DNA of 64,000 nucleotides from CAVWGP01 sp963754645. Lineage in GTDB: Bacteria; Pseudomonadota; Alphaproteobacteria; Bin65. Position 1 is the stretch's first letter, and each line of letters opens with the position of its first letter. Below, in pieces: positions 32,982 to 41,556 of the stretch. The translations under genes were made by a program, and so were the position numbers. The notes under the pieces were generated by a model. The model was not told the DNA's origin and ran no database searches. It saw only the letters and a program-made list of their open reading frames with translations. Location: NCBI GenBank assembly GCA_963754645.1, contig CAVWGP010000004.1, forward strand, positions 620,001-684,000, in the 5' to 3' direction.

Positions 32982-34787
32982 CTACTCCGCCGCCTTCGCC
33001 GCATCGAATTGCAGCCGCGCGAGCCGGGCATAAAGCTCGTTGCGTTGCACGAGATCGCCATGACGGCCCTCGGCAACGATGCGGCCCTCGTCCATGACGA
33101 CGATGCGGTCGGCCTTCAGCACCGTGGCAAGCCGGTGGGCGATGATGAGCGTCGTGCGGTTTTCCATCACGCGGTCGAGCGCCACTTGCACCGCGCGCTC
33201 GCTTTCGGCGTCGAGCGCGCTGGTGGCCTCGTCGAGCAGTAGGATCGCGGGATCGCGCAGGATGGCGCGGGCGAGCGCGATGCGCTGGCGTTGCCCGCCT
33301 GAAAGCTGCACGCCTTTTTCGCCCAACGATGTGGCAAAGCCTTGGGGCAAGGCTTCGATAAAGTCGCGTGCGGCGGCGGCCTCGGCCGCGGCGCGTATTT
33401 CGGCGCCGCCGGCATCGGGCCGTCCGAACGCGATATTCTGCTCGACCGTGCCGGTGAAAATGAACGGCTCTTGCGGCACGAGAGCCAGGCGCCGGCGAAA
33501 GGCGGCCGGATCGGCCGCGGGCAGCGCCACGCCATCGATCCGTACCACGCCCTGTTGCGGATCGTAAAAGCGATAGAGCAGTTGGAACACGGTCGTTTTG
33601 CCGGCACCCGAAGGTCCGACCAGGGCAACAGTTTCGCCGGGTTGAACAACCAGCGAGAAATCGTGCAGCGCCGAATGGGTCGGCCGCGCCGGATAGGCAA
33701 AGGTAACGCGCTCGAAGGCGACCGCGCCGCGCGCCGCCGCCGGCAGCGCAATCGGGCTCGGCGGCGCCGTGATGCGCGGCTCGGTGTTGCGCAATTCCAT
33801 CAGGCGCTCGGCCGCGCCGGCGGCGCGTTGCAGATCGCTGTGGAACTCGGCGAGCACGCCGACGGCGCTGGCGCCGAGTATCGCATAAAATAGAAACGCG
33901 GTGAGCTGGCCCGCCGTGATGCGGCCCGCCATCAAGTCGTTGCCGCCGACCCAGAGCACGGCGCCCACGGCGGCGAAGATTGCGAAGAAGACGCAGGCGA
34001 AGAACAGCGAACGGGCGCGGATGCGGCGCACCGCGGCGCCGAAGGCTTCGTCGACGCGGCGATCGAAGCGCGCCTTCTCGGCGGCCTCCTGGGTAAAGGC
34101 CTGGACGATACGCATGCCCGACAGCGTCTCGTCGATCTGCGCGCCGACATCGCCCAAGCGGTCCTGGCTGGCGCGCGACAGTCGCCGCACCTTGCGGCCA
34201 AAAATCAAGGTCGGCAGGACCACGAGCGGGACGACGAGAAACGCCAAGCCCGTGAGCTTGGGGCTGGTCACGGCCATCAAAATCACGCAGCCGGTGAACA
34301 TCAAAACATTGCGCGCGGCCATCGAGGCCGATGAGCCGAGGATGGTTTGCAGCAGCGTCGCGTCGGTGGTCAGGCGCGAAACCACTTCACCCGTCGGCGT
34401 CACTTCGAAGAAGGCCGGATCGAGCCGCAAGACATTGGCGAACACCGCGCGCTGCAAATCGGCGGCGAAGCGCTCGCCGATCCAATTGACCAGATAGGCG
34501 CGGAAATAGGTCGCCGTTGCCAGCATGGCGACGATCGCCAGCAAGCCGGCGAGCGCCCAATCCAAGGCGCGGCTGCTACCATCGCCGCCGCGCGCAAAGC
34601 CTTCGTCCACCAGCCAGCGCAAGCCGAAACCGAAGGCCAGCATCGCGACCGAACTTATGATCAAGGCGGCGATGGCGCCGGCGACCTGCAGCTTGTAGGG
34701 CAGGAGAAAGCGCAACAGCGGCCGGATTTGGCGGATGTCGGCGCGTTTCTTGGCGAGGCCGGGGAGGGCGCGGTTGCGATCGGTCAC
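32982..34787 (-). CDS. ABC exporter, fused membrane and ATPase domains (MsbA-like)
   Basis: A 601-residue half-transporter: six membrane segments in residues 25-320, then Walker A GPSGAGKTT, signature LSGGQRQRIALARA and Walker B ILLLDEATSALDAESER. The group includes lipid and drug exporters; alphaproteobacterial copies at this site are of unknown substrate. It is convergent with the OmpA-domain gene and divergent from L31. Confidence 0.88.
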   Translation of the reverse strand: MTDRNRALPGLAKKRADIRQIRPLLRFLLPYKLQVAGAIAALIISSVAMLAFGFGLRWLVDEGFARGGDGSSRALDWALAGLLAIVAMLATATYFRAYLVNWIGERFAADLQRAVFANVLRLDPAFFEVTPTGEVVSRLTTDATLLQTILGSSASMAARNVLMFTGCVILMAVTSPKLTGLAFLVVPLVVLPTLIFGRKVRRLSRASQDRLGDVGAQIDETLSGMRIVQAFTQEAAEKARFDRRVDEAFGAAVRRIRARSLFFACVFFAIFAAVGAVLWVGGNDLMAGRITAGQLTAFLFYAILGASAVGVLAEFHSDLQRAAGAAERLMELRNTEPRITAPPSPIALPAAARGAVAFERVTFAYPARPTHSALHDFSLVVQPGETVALVGPSGAGKTTVFQLLYRFYDPQQGVVRIDGVALPAADPAAFRRRLALVPQEPFIFTGTVEQNIAFGRPDAGGAEIRAAAEAAAARDFIEALPQGFATSLGEKGVQLSGGQRQRIALARAILRDPAILLLDEATSALDAESERAVQVALDRVMENRTTLIIAHRLATVLKADRIVVMDEGRIVAEGRHGDLVQRNELYARLARLQFDAAKAAE

Positions 34788-34839
34788 GGTCGGGTCTTAA
34801 CGCATTGTGCGACATATGCAAACGGGACAAGCGGCAGCC

Positions 34840-34868
34840 TTGCGTCGCGGGCGTGGCGCGGCTATACA
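34840..34868 (+). promoter_or_regulatory. Probable sigma-70 promoter of rpmE
   Basis: TTGCGT (34840-34845) and TATACA (34863-34868) are 17 bases apart. The start would be near 34876, some 20 bases before the rpmE ATG, leaving room for the GGCGGAG ribosome binding site. Confidence 0.5.
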
Positions 34869-34894
34869 CGCGCGTTTCCGGGCGGAGAATTGCC

Positions 34895-35281
34895 ATGCAG
34901 AAAGATATTCATCCAAAGTATCACGAAATCAACGTCATTATGACCGATGGATCGACGTTCAAGACGCGTTCGACCTGGGGCAAACCGGACGCAACCATGC
35001 GTTTGGATATCGACCCCAAGTCGCATCCGGCATGGACCGGCGTCCACCGTCTCGTCGATACGGCCGGTCAGCTCGCCAAATTCAACAAGCGCTTCCAAGG
35101 TTTCGGCATGTCGGCAACGCCGCAAGTAGCGAAAGCCGGCGGCGAAGCGGCACCGGCCGCCAAGGCCGAGCCCGCCAAGGCCGCCAAAGCCGAACCCGCC
35201 AAGGCGGCGAGCGCCAAGCCCAAGAAGCCCGAAGGCGACAAGGCCAAGAAGCCGGACGCCGCGGCCGCGGCCAAGAAGTAG
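34895..35281 (+). CDS. rpmE: Ribosomal protein L31 with basic Ala/Lys-rich tail
   Basis: The first 71 residues are bL31 (MQKDIHPKYHEINVIMTDGS, then HPAWTGVHRLVDTAGQLAKF). There is no CxxC zinc knuckle, so it is of the zinc-independent type. Residues 72-128 form a low-complexity tail of Ala, Lys, Pro and Glu (AKAEPAKAAKAEPAKAASA). Typical L31 is 65-80 residues. A GGCGGAGAA ribosome binding site fits ATG 34895, and a terminator follows. Confidence 0.9.
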   Translation: MQKDIHPKYHEINVIMTDGSTFKTRSTWGKPDATMRLDIDPKSHPAWTGVHRLVDTAGQLAKFNKRFQGFGMSATPQVAKAGGEAAPAAKAEPAKAAKAEPAKAASAKPKKPEGDKAKKPDAAAAAKK

Positions 35282-35317
35282 CGCCGCAAGCCAGTGCCGG
35301 CCGGGAAATCCGGAGCC

Positions 35318-35348
35318 ACACCCGCCGCAATGGCGGGTGTTGTGTTTT
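35318..35348 (+). terminator. Intrinsic terminator after rpmE
   Basis: A perfect nine-base stem ACACCCGCC / GGCGGGTGT with a five-base loop is followed by TGTGTTTTG, 37 bases after the rpmE stop. Confidence 0.7.
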
Positions 35349-35384
35349 GAGCGGATCGCACGGCGAGGCGCCGAAAAAGCGTCC

Positions 35385-35412
35385 TTGCCAAAGTTCAACA
35401 TATTCGTAAAAA
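35385..35412 (+). promoter_or_regulatory. Possible promoter of the sulfite dehydrogenase genes
   Basis: TTGCCA and TAAAAA are separated by 16 bases, about 44 bases before the start codon at 35456. A GCGGGAGAAACGCC ribosome binding region precedes the ATG. Confidence 0.3.
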
Positions 35413-35455
35413 TGCAACTAACTGCCGATCGACACATGTTAGCGGGAGAAACGCC

Positions 35456-36787
35456 ATGCCCATGCTGTTCCGTGAACGCGGCCTCCACGAACTGTATGCC
35501 AACGACCCCGAGCGCGCCGATGCGCTGATGCTGGGCCGGCGTTGGGATAAGAGCCGGCGCGGTTTCCTCGGCGGCGCCGGACTTGCCTCGATGACGGCGC
35601 TTGTTGGCGGGCCGATCGCTTTCAGTCATCTACTGCCGGGTGGCGCGATTCCGCGCGCCTGGGCGCAAGGCGCACCGAAAGCGCCGCAAATTCTCAAGAT
35701 GGATGGCAAGGCCGAGCTCATCGTGCTCGGCGATCGGCCGCTTGTCGCCGAAACACCGGCGCATCTGCTCGACGATGCGGTAACGCCGACGGAGAAATTT
35801 TTCATCCGGCACAACGGCAATCCGCCTGGACCCGTATCCGACGCCGACACGTGGGAAATCGTCATCGACGGCGAAGTCCAAAAACCGCTCAAAATCCCGC
35901 TCGGCGAAATCAAGAAGCGCTTCCGCAAAGTCTCCTACGTGCTGCAGCTCGAATGCGGCGGCAACGGGCGCTCTTTTTTCGAGCCGCCCGGCCGCGGCAA
36001 TCAGTGGCAGCATGGCGGCGTCGGCTGCGCGCGCTGGGGTGGGGTGGCGCTGGGCGAATTGCTGCGCGCGGCGGGCCTCAAGCCGTCGGCCAAGTACACG
36101 GCGCATTATGGCGCCGACGCGCATCTGTCGGGCGATCCCAATCTGCCGGCGATCTCGCGCGGCGTGCGCCTGCCCAAGGCGCTGGATCCGCATACGATCC
36201 TGGCCTTCGAAATGAACGGCAAGCCTTTGCCGCATGTCCATGGCGGCCCGGTGCGTCTGCTGGTTCCCGGCTGGTCCGGTTCGGCCTCGCAGAAATGGCT
36301 GAAGCGCATCTGGATTCGCGACAAGGAGCATGACGGGCCCGGCATGACCGGTTTTTCCTACCGTATGCCGATCGTGCCCGGCGTGCCCGGCGGCAAGTTC
36401 GATGAGAAGAACATGCGCGTTCTGGAATCGATGCCCGTGCGCTCGATCATCACCAACCTGAAGGATGGCGAGAGACTGCCGGCCAAATCGCGCGATATCG
36501 CGCTGCGCGGCCATGCCTGGGCGGGCGATCTCGCGGTTTCGGCGGTTCATGTCAGCGCCGATTACGGCGCGACTTGGCACGCGGCGGCGCTCAAGGCGCC
36601 GGTCAATCGCTTCGCTTGGCAGGATTGGACGGCCAAGTTGCGCGTTCCGAGCGAAGGTTACTACGAGATTTGGGCGCGCGCGACCGATGGCAACGGCGTG
36701 GCGCAGCCGCACCAGGCGGGAAATTGGAATCCGCAGGGTTACGGCGCCAATCCGTTTCACCGCGTGCGCGTGCTGATCGAGGCATAA
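35456..36787 (+). CDS. Sulfite dehydrogenase molybdenum subunit, SorA/SoxC-type
   Basis: A 443-residue molybdenum-cofactor protein of the sulfite oxidase family. A twin-arginine signal SRRGFLGGAG (residues 33-42) exports it folded. The molybdenum-binding cysteine is Cys167 in LQLECGGNGRSFF; GPVRLLVPGWSGSASQKWLKRIW and the C-terminal dimer domain (ending NPFHRVRVLIEA) follow the family order. It oxidises sulfite to sulfate in the periplasm and passes electrons to the cytochrome c encoded directly downstream. No other sox genes are in the window, so SorAB-like function is more likely than a full Sox system. Confidence 0.87.
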   Translation: MPMLFRERGLHELYANDPERADALMLGRRWDKSRRGFLGGAGLASMTALVGGPIAFSHLLPGGAIPRAWAQGAPKAPQILKMDGKAELIVLGDRPLVAETPAHLLDDAVTPTEKFFIRHNGNPPGPVSDADTWEIVIDGEVQKPLKIPLGEIKKRFRKVSYVLQLECGGNGRSFFEPPGRGNQWQHGGVGCARWGGVALGELLRAAGLKPSAKYTAHYGADAHLSGDPNLPAISRGVRLPKALDPHTILAFEMNGKPLPHVHGGPVRLLVPGWSGSASQKWLKRIWIRDKEHDGPGMTGFSYRMPIVPGVPGGKFDEKNMRVLESMPVRSIITNLKDGERLPAKSRDIALRGHAWAGDLAVSAVHVSADYGATWHAAALKAPVNRFAWQDWTAKLRVPSEGYYEIWARATDGNGVAQPHQAGNWNPQGYGANPFHRVRVLIEA

Positions 36788-37116
36788 TGCGACGCTCGTC
36801 GATGGCTTTTTTCGCGCTCGTTGTCGCCGCGAGCGGCGCAAGCGCCCAAGCCGCCGACGATCGCGGCATCGACGATTTCCCGGCGGGCCCGGGCCGCGAG
36901 GAAACGGCCAATCTCTGCGCCGCATGCCACACCGGCCGGCTCGTCAGCCAGCAGGGACTGTCGCGCGAGCAATGGAACGAGACGCTCGACGTGATGACGG
37001 CGCGTCACAAGATGCCGAAGCTCGACGGCGCCGAGCGCGAGCTTATCCTGTCTTACCTGACGACGGCGTTCCCGCCGCGCGCCCACCGCGGGCGTGACAA
37101 CCCCTTTCTGCGGTAG
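36787..37116 (+). CDS. Small periplasmic cytochrome c, SorB-like
   Basis: A 109-residue protein with a signal peptide (SSMAFFALVVAASGASAQA) and one haem motif CAACH (residues 44-48); Met56-like and HKMPKL (Met near residue 75) may supply the second haem ligand. It starts one base inside the sulfite dehydrogenase stop codon. It is the probable electron acceptor of that enzyme. Confidence 0.87.
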   Translation: MRRSSMAFFALVVAASGASAQAADDRGIDDFPAGPGREETANLCAACHTGRLVSQQGLSREQWNETLDVMTARHKMPKLDGAERELILSYLTTAFPPRAHRGRDNPFLR

Positions 37117-37202
37117 GAAATCGGGCGCTCACAGGTTAATGTAGCGCCCTGAGCCGAATAGACGGCAAGCATCGACTTGCCGCGGCGGCTGGGGAGGAAA
37201 CT

Positions 37203-37628
37203 ATGAAAACAGGCTTGATCGCGATTCTCGCTGGATTGTGCGTGCTGTCGGGCGTGGCGGCCGCTGAGCCGCGAATGCCGGCGCAGCCCGGATATTGGAG
37301 CGCCGAGGCGAAGTCCCATTGGCTTGTCGGCCGCTGGGTCTGGACGCGCGCGCGTGGGACCATGGTGCTGCAAATCGTCGAAGTCCTGCCCAGCGGGCAT
37401 GTTCTCGGCAGCATTACCGAGAACCTCAGCCCTTACACGGCGACGAACGAATTGCCCGACGATGGCCGGTTTGCGATGTCGGTCGCGGGGCCGCGTTTCA
37501 CGATTTCATTCGGGCCGCCGGCAACCAGCCGCCGTTACGAACTGGCGCTGTCGGGCGATCGCTTGATCGGCAAATTGATCGAACGCGGCGGCGTGAATAT
37601 CGGCGACGTCGTTTTCTTGCGCGAATAG
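37203..37628 (+). CDS. Small exported protein, unknown function
   Basis: A 141-residue protein with signal peptide KTGLIAILAGLCVLSGVAAA. The mature part seems all-beta, with WLVGRWVWTRARGTMVLQIVEVL and RRYELALSGDRLIGKLIE. GGGGAGGAAACT before the ATG is a strong ribosome binding site. No family recognised. It may be independent of the sulfite genes, 86 bases upstream. Confidence 0.62.
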   Translation: MKTGLIAILAGLCVLSGVAAAEPRMPAQPGYWSAEAKSHWLVGRWVWTRARGTMVLQIVEVLPSGHVLGSITENLSPYTATNELPDDGRFAMSVAGPRFTISFGPPATSRRYELALSGDRLIGKLIERGGVNIGDVVFLRE

Positions 37629-37649
37629 CGCGTCCGTTACGGCGCCGGT

Positions 37650-38327
37650 TCAGTCGTCGGCCTTGTCGCGCGCGGGTTCACGGCGCCCCGCGGCGCCTAG
37701 GCGGTGCCGTTGTGCGATTTCGCGGATGGCCCATTCGCACAAGCGTTTCAGCGTGCTGCCGAGCGCGTCGTCGAACGCCTCGACCACGTCTTCGATCGAC
37801 GCCGATTTCGCCTTGGCGGTGCGGTCGAAGCTGCGATTGGCGACGATGGCGCGGTCCGGCATTCGGACCAGCTTGACGTTGATGACCACGCGCACGATCG
37901 GCACGTCGGTATCGAAAAGCTGGGCCTCGAAATGGCGCAGTTCGCTCTTGAGGATGAAATCCGATCGCAGGCCCGAGCCTTCGCGCCCGACCGCGACGAT
38001 CTTTTGCGTGTTCTCGAAAGACTCGATGATCTTGGTCTGGACCAGCCGCGGCGCGAGATCGGTCCACTCCGCGCGCGCGAAATAATCGAGCGTCGTGGCC
38101 TGCTGCTTCACCACGATCTTGCCGGTCTGCAAGCCGGCGGCGGCGTCGGGCGTCTCGACGATGAGTTGAGCCGAAACCGTCGGCAGATCGGGCGCAAACG
38201 TGCTCTTGGGCGTGAGCTCGTAAAGCCGGGGCGGGGGGCGATCCGAGCCCGGCAGGAGATTCTGGCAGCCGCCCGACAGCAGCAGCAGAAGCGACAATCC
38301 TATGAAGCGCATCGGCGGCAAGATCAT
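37650..38327 (-). CDS. ABC-type transport auxiliary lipoprotein (PqiC/MCE operon type)
   Basis: A 225-residue lipoprotein with lipobox LLSGGC near residue 21. The mature part (PPPRLYELTPKSTFAPDLP, then LIVETPDAAAGLQTGKIVV and YFARAEWTDLAPRLVQTKIIESFE) matches the auxiliary lipoproteins found with MCE transporters. The ATG overlaps the stop of the MCE gene. It probably links the inner-membrane transporter with the outer membrane. Confidence 0.83.
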   Translation of the reverse strand: MILPPMRFIGLSLLLLLSGGCQNLLPGSDRPPPRLYELTPKSTFAPDLPTVSAQLIVETPDAAAGLQTGKIVVKQQATTLDYFARAEWTDLAPRLVQTKIIESFENTQKIVAVGREGSGLRSDFILKSELRHFEAQLFDTDVPIVRVVINVKLVRMPDRAIVANRSFDRTAKAKSASIEDVVEAFDDALGSTLKRLCEWAIREIAQRHRLGAAGRREPARDKADD

Positions 38328-39310
38328 CGACGGGTGGCTCCCGGGGTTTCGAAACCGCGCTGGCGGTTGCCGAATAGAAAGTTGGACGGATCGCCTTCGA
38401 AGCGATTGAGCAGCCGATCGAAAGTGCGGGTGAATTTTCGCACGTCGGTGAGGAAAAGGGAAAACTCATAAAGCCCGGTGGAGGCGAAATCGGCGATCGG
38501 ACGCCGGTTCTCGCGCACCAAATTTTGCACTTCCTTGCCCAGGCCGGAGATCGCGCCGGCGGCCTTTTCGAATTCGCCGACGGCGGCCTCGGTGCGTTTG
38601 GCGAAATTGCCGACATTTTTCGAAGCGTCGCCGAATGCGCTGGCCGCGCCGTCGATCGTCTTGGCGGTCGATTCGATATTGGCGACCGCGGCTTCAAGTT
38701 TTTTCACCGCCCCGCTGGTTGTCACGGCCAGTTCGTCGAGCGAGCCGAGCGCGCGGCTCGCGGTTTTCAAGATGGTGGCGAATTCCTTCTGATTGTCGTC
38801 GTTGAGCAGAAGGGATGCGCGGTTGGCCAGTTCGGTGACCGACGCCACGGCCTTGGGCAGTTCGTCGAAAATGCGTTCCAGGCCCGAGGATTCGCCGCGG
38901 ATGACGAGCTCTTCCTTGGGCGTTTGCGGCTTGTAGTCGGCGCCGCGCGGCTTGGTCGGATCGCTGCGCTTCAATTGAACGAAGGGCGAGCCGGTGAGGC
39001 CTTGGACCTCGAGGGTTCCGATCGTGTCGGTTGAAATCGGCGTCTTCTTGTCGACGCGGATGCGGACGACGACGATGTCGGCGTTGGTTTCGGACACGTC
39101 GATGCTGATAACCTCGCCCATGGTAATGCCGCGATAGCGCACGGGCGCGGCCGGCTGCAGCCCGGTGACGCTGCCGGTGAAATGCACGCGGTAGACATAT
39201 TGATCCTTGGGCCCGCCCGAGCCGACGAGCCACAGGATGAAGACGATGGCGGCGCCGATCAGCCCGAGCACGAAGCCGCCGACGAGAACGTAGCTGGCGC
39301 GAGTTTCCAT
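38324..39310 (-). CDS. MlaD-family MCE-domain protein
   Basis: A 328-residue protein: one N-terminal membrane segment (SYVLVGGFVLGLIGAAIVFILWLVG, residues 5-29), the MCE domain with VYRVHFTGSVTGLQPAAPVRYRGI and GSPFVQLKR, and a long helical C-terminal part suggesting an extended tunnel or needle. It binds phospholipid in the periplasm as the substrate-binding part of the transporter encoded by its neighbours. Confidence 0.87.
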   Translation of the reverse strand: METRASYVLVGGFVLGLIGAAIVFILWLVGSGGPKDQYVYRVHFTGSVTGLQPAAPVRYRGITMGEVISIDVSETNADIVVVRIRVDKKTPISTDTIGTLEVQGLTGSPFVQLKRSDPTKPRGADYKPQTPKEELVIRGESSGLERIFDELPKAVASVTELANRASLLLNDDNQKEFATILKTASRALGSLDELAVTTSGAVKKLEAAVANIESTAKTIDGAASAFGDASKNVGNFAKRTEAAVGEFEKAAGAISGLGKEVQNLVRENRRPIADFASTGLYEFSLFLTDVRKFTRTFDRLLNRFEGDPSNFLFGNRQRGFETPGATRR

Positions 39311-39318
39311 CGCTTACC

Positions 39319-40080
39319 TCATTGCTTGGTGGCCGCGCGGCCGCGCGGACCGTGAAAATACTCTTTGATCCAGGGATGCTGGTCCTGCAGCAGTTCGTGA
39401 ATCGTGCCGACTTTGCAGCGCTTGTCGAGCAGCACCGCGATGCGGTCGGTGATGGCGACCAGCGAATCGAGATCGTGCGTGACCAGGAAGACCGTCAGGC
39501 CGAGGCTTTTCTGGAGATCGCGGATCAGCATGTCGAAATCGGCGGCGCCGATCGGGTCGAGGCCCGCCGTGGGCTCGTCGAGAAACAGGATTTCCGGATC
39601 GAGCGCGAGCGCGCGGGCGAGGCCGGCGCGCTTGCGCATGCCGCCCGAGAGCTGCGACGGGTATTTGTTGCCCGCCTCGGGCGGCAGGCCGACCAGCGCG
39701 ATCTTGAGCGCGCAAATGTTGGCGATAATGTCGGGCGTCAGGTCGGTGTGCTCCTTCAAAGGCACGGCGATGTTCTCGGCGACGGTGAGCGAGCTGAACA
39801 GCGCGCCGTCCTGGAACAGCACGCCCCAACGGCGCAGCAGTTCGTCCGCCTCGGCGCGCCGCGCGTGGCGGGCGTCGATGCCGAACACGTGAATGTCGCC
39901 CTCGCGCGGCCGGTTCAGGCCGATGATGGTGCGCAACAGCACCGACTTGCCGGTGCCCGAGCCGCCGACGACGCCGAGCACTTCGCCGCGCTTGACGTCG
40001 AGGTCGAGATTGTCGTGGATGCGTTGTGCGCCGAACTGGTTGACGAGGCCGCGTACCTCGATCGCGTTGGCTTGATCCAT
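39319..40080 (-). CDS. MCE-transport ATPase (MlaF-like)
   Basis: A 253-residue ATPase with Walker A GGSGTGKSV, the MlaF-like GVLFQDGALFSSLTVAENIAVPL, signature LSGGMRKRAGLARALALDPEI and Walker B LFLDEPTAGLDP. The serine-for-threonine pattern and LSGGM are usual for the group. The start at 40080 (MDQANAIEV) fits better than the longer frame. It lies between the MCE and permease genes, spaced by 8 and 10 bases. Confidence 0.88.
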   Translation of the reverse strand: MDQANAIEVRGLVNQFGAQRIHDNLDLDVKRGEVLGVVGGSGTGKSVLLRTIIGLNRPREGDIHVFGIDARHARRAEADELLRRWGVLFQDGALFSSLTVAENIAVPLKEHTDLTPDIIANICALKIALVGLPPEAGNKYPSQLSGGMRKRAGLARALALDPEILFLDEPTAGLDPIGAADFDMLIRDLQKSLGLTVFLVTHDLDSLVAITDRIAVLLDKRCKVGTIHELLQDQHPWIKEYFHGPRGRAATKQ

Positions 40081-40090
40081 GATCGCGCGC

Positions 40091-41242
40091 TCAAATATCG
40101 AGATAGGACAGCGTGATCGCAACGATCGCGTCGAACACGATCACCAGGAAAATCGCCTCGACGACCGACATGGTGGTGCGCGTGCCGACGCTTTCGGCGC
40201 TTCCCGAAACCTGCATGCCCTCGAAGCAGCCGACCAGGGCGATGATGTAGGCGCAGACCGGCGCCTTGAGAATTCCGATCATGAAGGTCTTGAAGTCAAT
40301 CGCGCTTTGCAACTGGCGGATGAAGCTCTCAAGCGATATGTCGAGCGCCGTCATCGACATGATCGCGCCGCCGCAAATGCCCATGATATCGGCATAAAAC
40401 GTCAGCAGCGGCATGACGATCATCATGGCCAGGATGCGCGGCAGCACCAGAACCTCGACCGGATTGAGGCCGATGGTCTGCATCGCGTCGATTTCCTGGT
40501 TGACCTTCATCGTGCCGATCTGGGCGGTGAAGGCACTGCCCGAGCGGCCGGCGATCAGGATCGCCGTGATCAGCACGCCGAGTTCGCGCAGGATCGCGAT
40601 GCCGACGAGATTGACCGTGAAAATCTCGGCGCCGAACTTCTTCAGCTGGACCGCGCCCATGAAGGCGACGACGACGCCGATGAGGAAATTGAGCAGGCCG
40701 ACGATGGGCAGCGAATTCAATCCGGTCGTTTCGATGTGCTTGACCGTCGCCTTCATGTGAATCCGCCACGGCATGGCGATGGCGCGGGCGATCAGAATGA
40801 CAGTGAGTCCGAAAAAGGCGAGCAGCTCGTGGGACTTCTTGCCCGCGTCGACCACGATCTTGCCGAGATTGGCGAGCGCGCCCAGCATCGGGTGGGCGCG
40901 CGGCGGTGCCGGCGCCCCGCCGGTGCGCGCGAGCGCGCGCTCGACCCGGTCGAGCAGGGCGCGGTCGGCGTTGCGGATCGCCGTCACCTCGTGATCGAGG
41001 CCGGCGTCCTTCAAGCGCTTCTTGAGATCCACGATCAGCCAAGCGCCGCTGCTATCCAGATAGGTGATGCCGCCGAGATCGAGCCGGGCTTTCGCGCCCG
41101 TCGCGAGACGCTTGGCGGGCAGGGCGCCGCGCACGTCGCGCACCAGGCGCTTCAGCTCACGAATGCTCCACGTGCCGCCAGCGCTCAATACGAGCGCGCC
41201 GCCGTCGTCCTTGGCTTTGATCCAGCCGGCCTCTAACGCCAT
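40091..41242 (-). CDS. MlaE-family permease with N-terminal STAS-like domain
   Basis: A 383-residue permease. Residues 1-115 look like a STAS domain (ARLDLGGITYLDSSGAWLIVDLKKRL), the part that is separate as MlaB in Escherichia coli. The rest is the MlaE permease with five to six membrane segments and the family stretch ELGVLITAILIAGRSGSAFTAQIGTMKVNQEIDAMQTIGL. It is the first gene of the operon permease-ATPase-MCE-lipoprotein. ATG 41242 was chosen over TTG 41245. Confidence 0.88.
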   Translation of the reverse strand: MALEAGWIKAKDDGGALVLSAGGTWSIRELKRLVRDVRGALPAKRLATGAKARLDLGGITYLDSSGAWLIVDLKKRLKDAGLDHEVTAIRNADRALLDRVERALARTGGAPAPPRAHPMLGALANLGKIVVDAGKKSHELLAFFGLTVILIARAIAMPWRIHMKATVKHIETTGLNSLPIVGLLNFLIGVVVAFMGAVQLKKFGAEIFTVNLVGIAILRELGVLITAILIAGRSGSAFTAQIGTMKVNQEIDAMQTIGLNPVEVLVLPRILAMMIVMPLLTFYADIMGICGGAIMSMTALDISLESFIRQLQSAIDFKTFMIGILKAPVCAYIIALVGCFEGMQVSGSAESVGTRTTMSVVEAIFLVIVFDAIVAITLSYLDI

Positions 41243-41302
41243 CAATGTCGCTGCCGATGCTATTTCCAGCGCCGCAGCAAGTGCGTTGGCGCATGGCGCG
41301 AA

Positions 41303-41331
41303 GCTATAGTCTAGTCGTTAATTAGCTACAA
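41303..41331 (-). promoter_or_regulatory. Probable promoter of the MCE operon
   Basis: On the minus strand TTGTAG (41331-41326) and TATAGC (41308-41303) are 17 bases apart; the start would be near 41296, about 55 bases before the permease ATG. Confidence 0.4.
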
Positions 41332-41521
41332 TAAAGGCAGGTTCAACGGGCACCGACATTGCCGCCGGCGATCAGGCCGCAATTGCCGCATGGCCTCTAT
41401 GCAAATTTGCGGCAAAGCAGCATTAACAGGCGTTGCGCTGAAAATACGCGTAATTTTGAGCGTAAAAAACACATGAAAACACATATTTTACATTCTGATA
41501 TATGACAAAATATAATTCCTC

Positions 41522-41550
41522 TTGATATCTTTCGCTGGACCAACAATATT
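41522..41550 (+). promoter_or_regulatory. Sigma-70-like promoter of the candidate small RNA
   Basis: TTGATA (41522-41527) and AATATT (41545-41550) with exactly 17 bases between them. The predicted start, about seven bases on, coincides with the first base of the hairpin at 41557. Confidence 0.5.
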
Positions 41551-41556
41551 GTGCAA

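Noticed and set aside
35456..37116. Full Sox thiosulfate-oxidation cluster
   Set aside because: Only a SoxC/SorA-like subunit and one cytochrome c are present. SoxXYZAB genes are absent on both sides, so a stand-alone sulfite dehydrogenase is the better reading.
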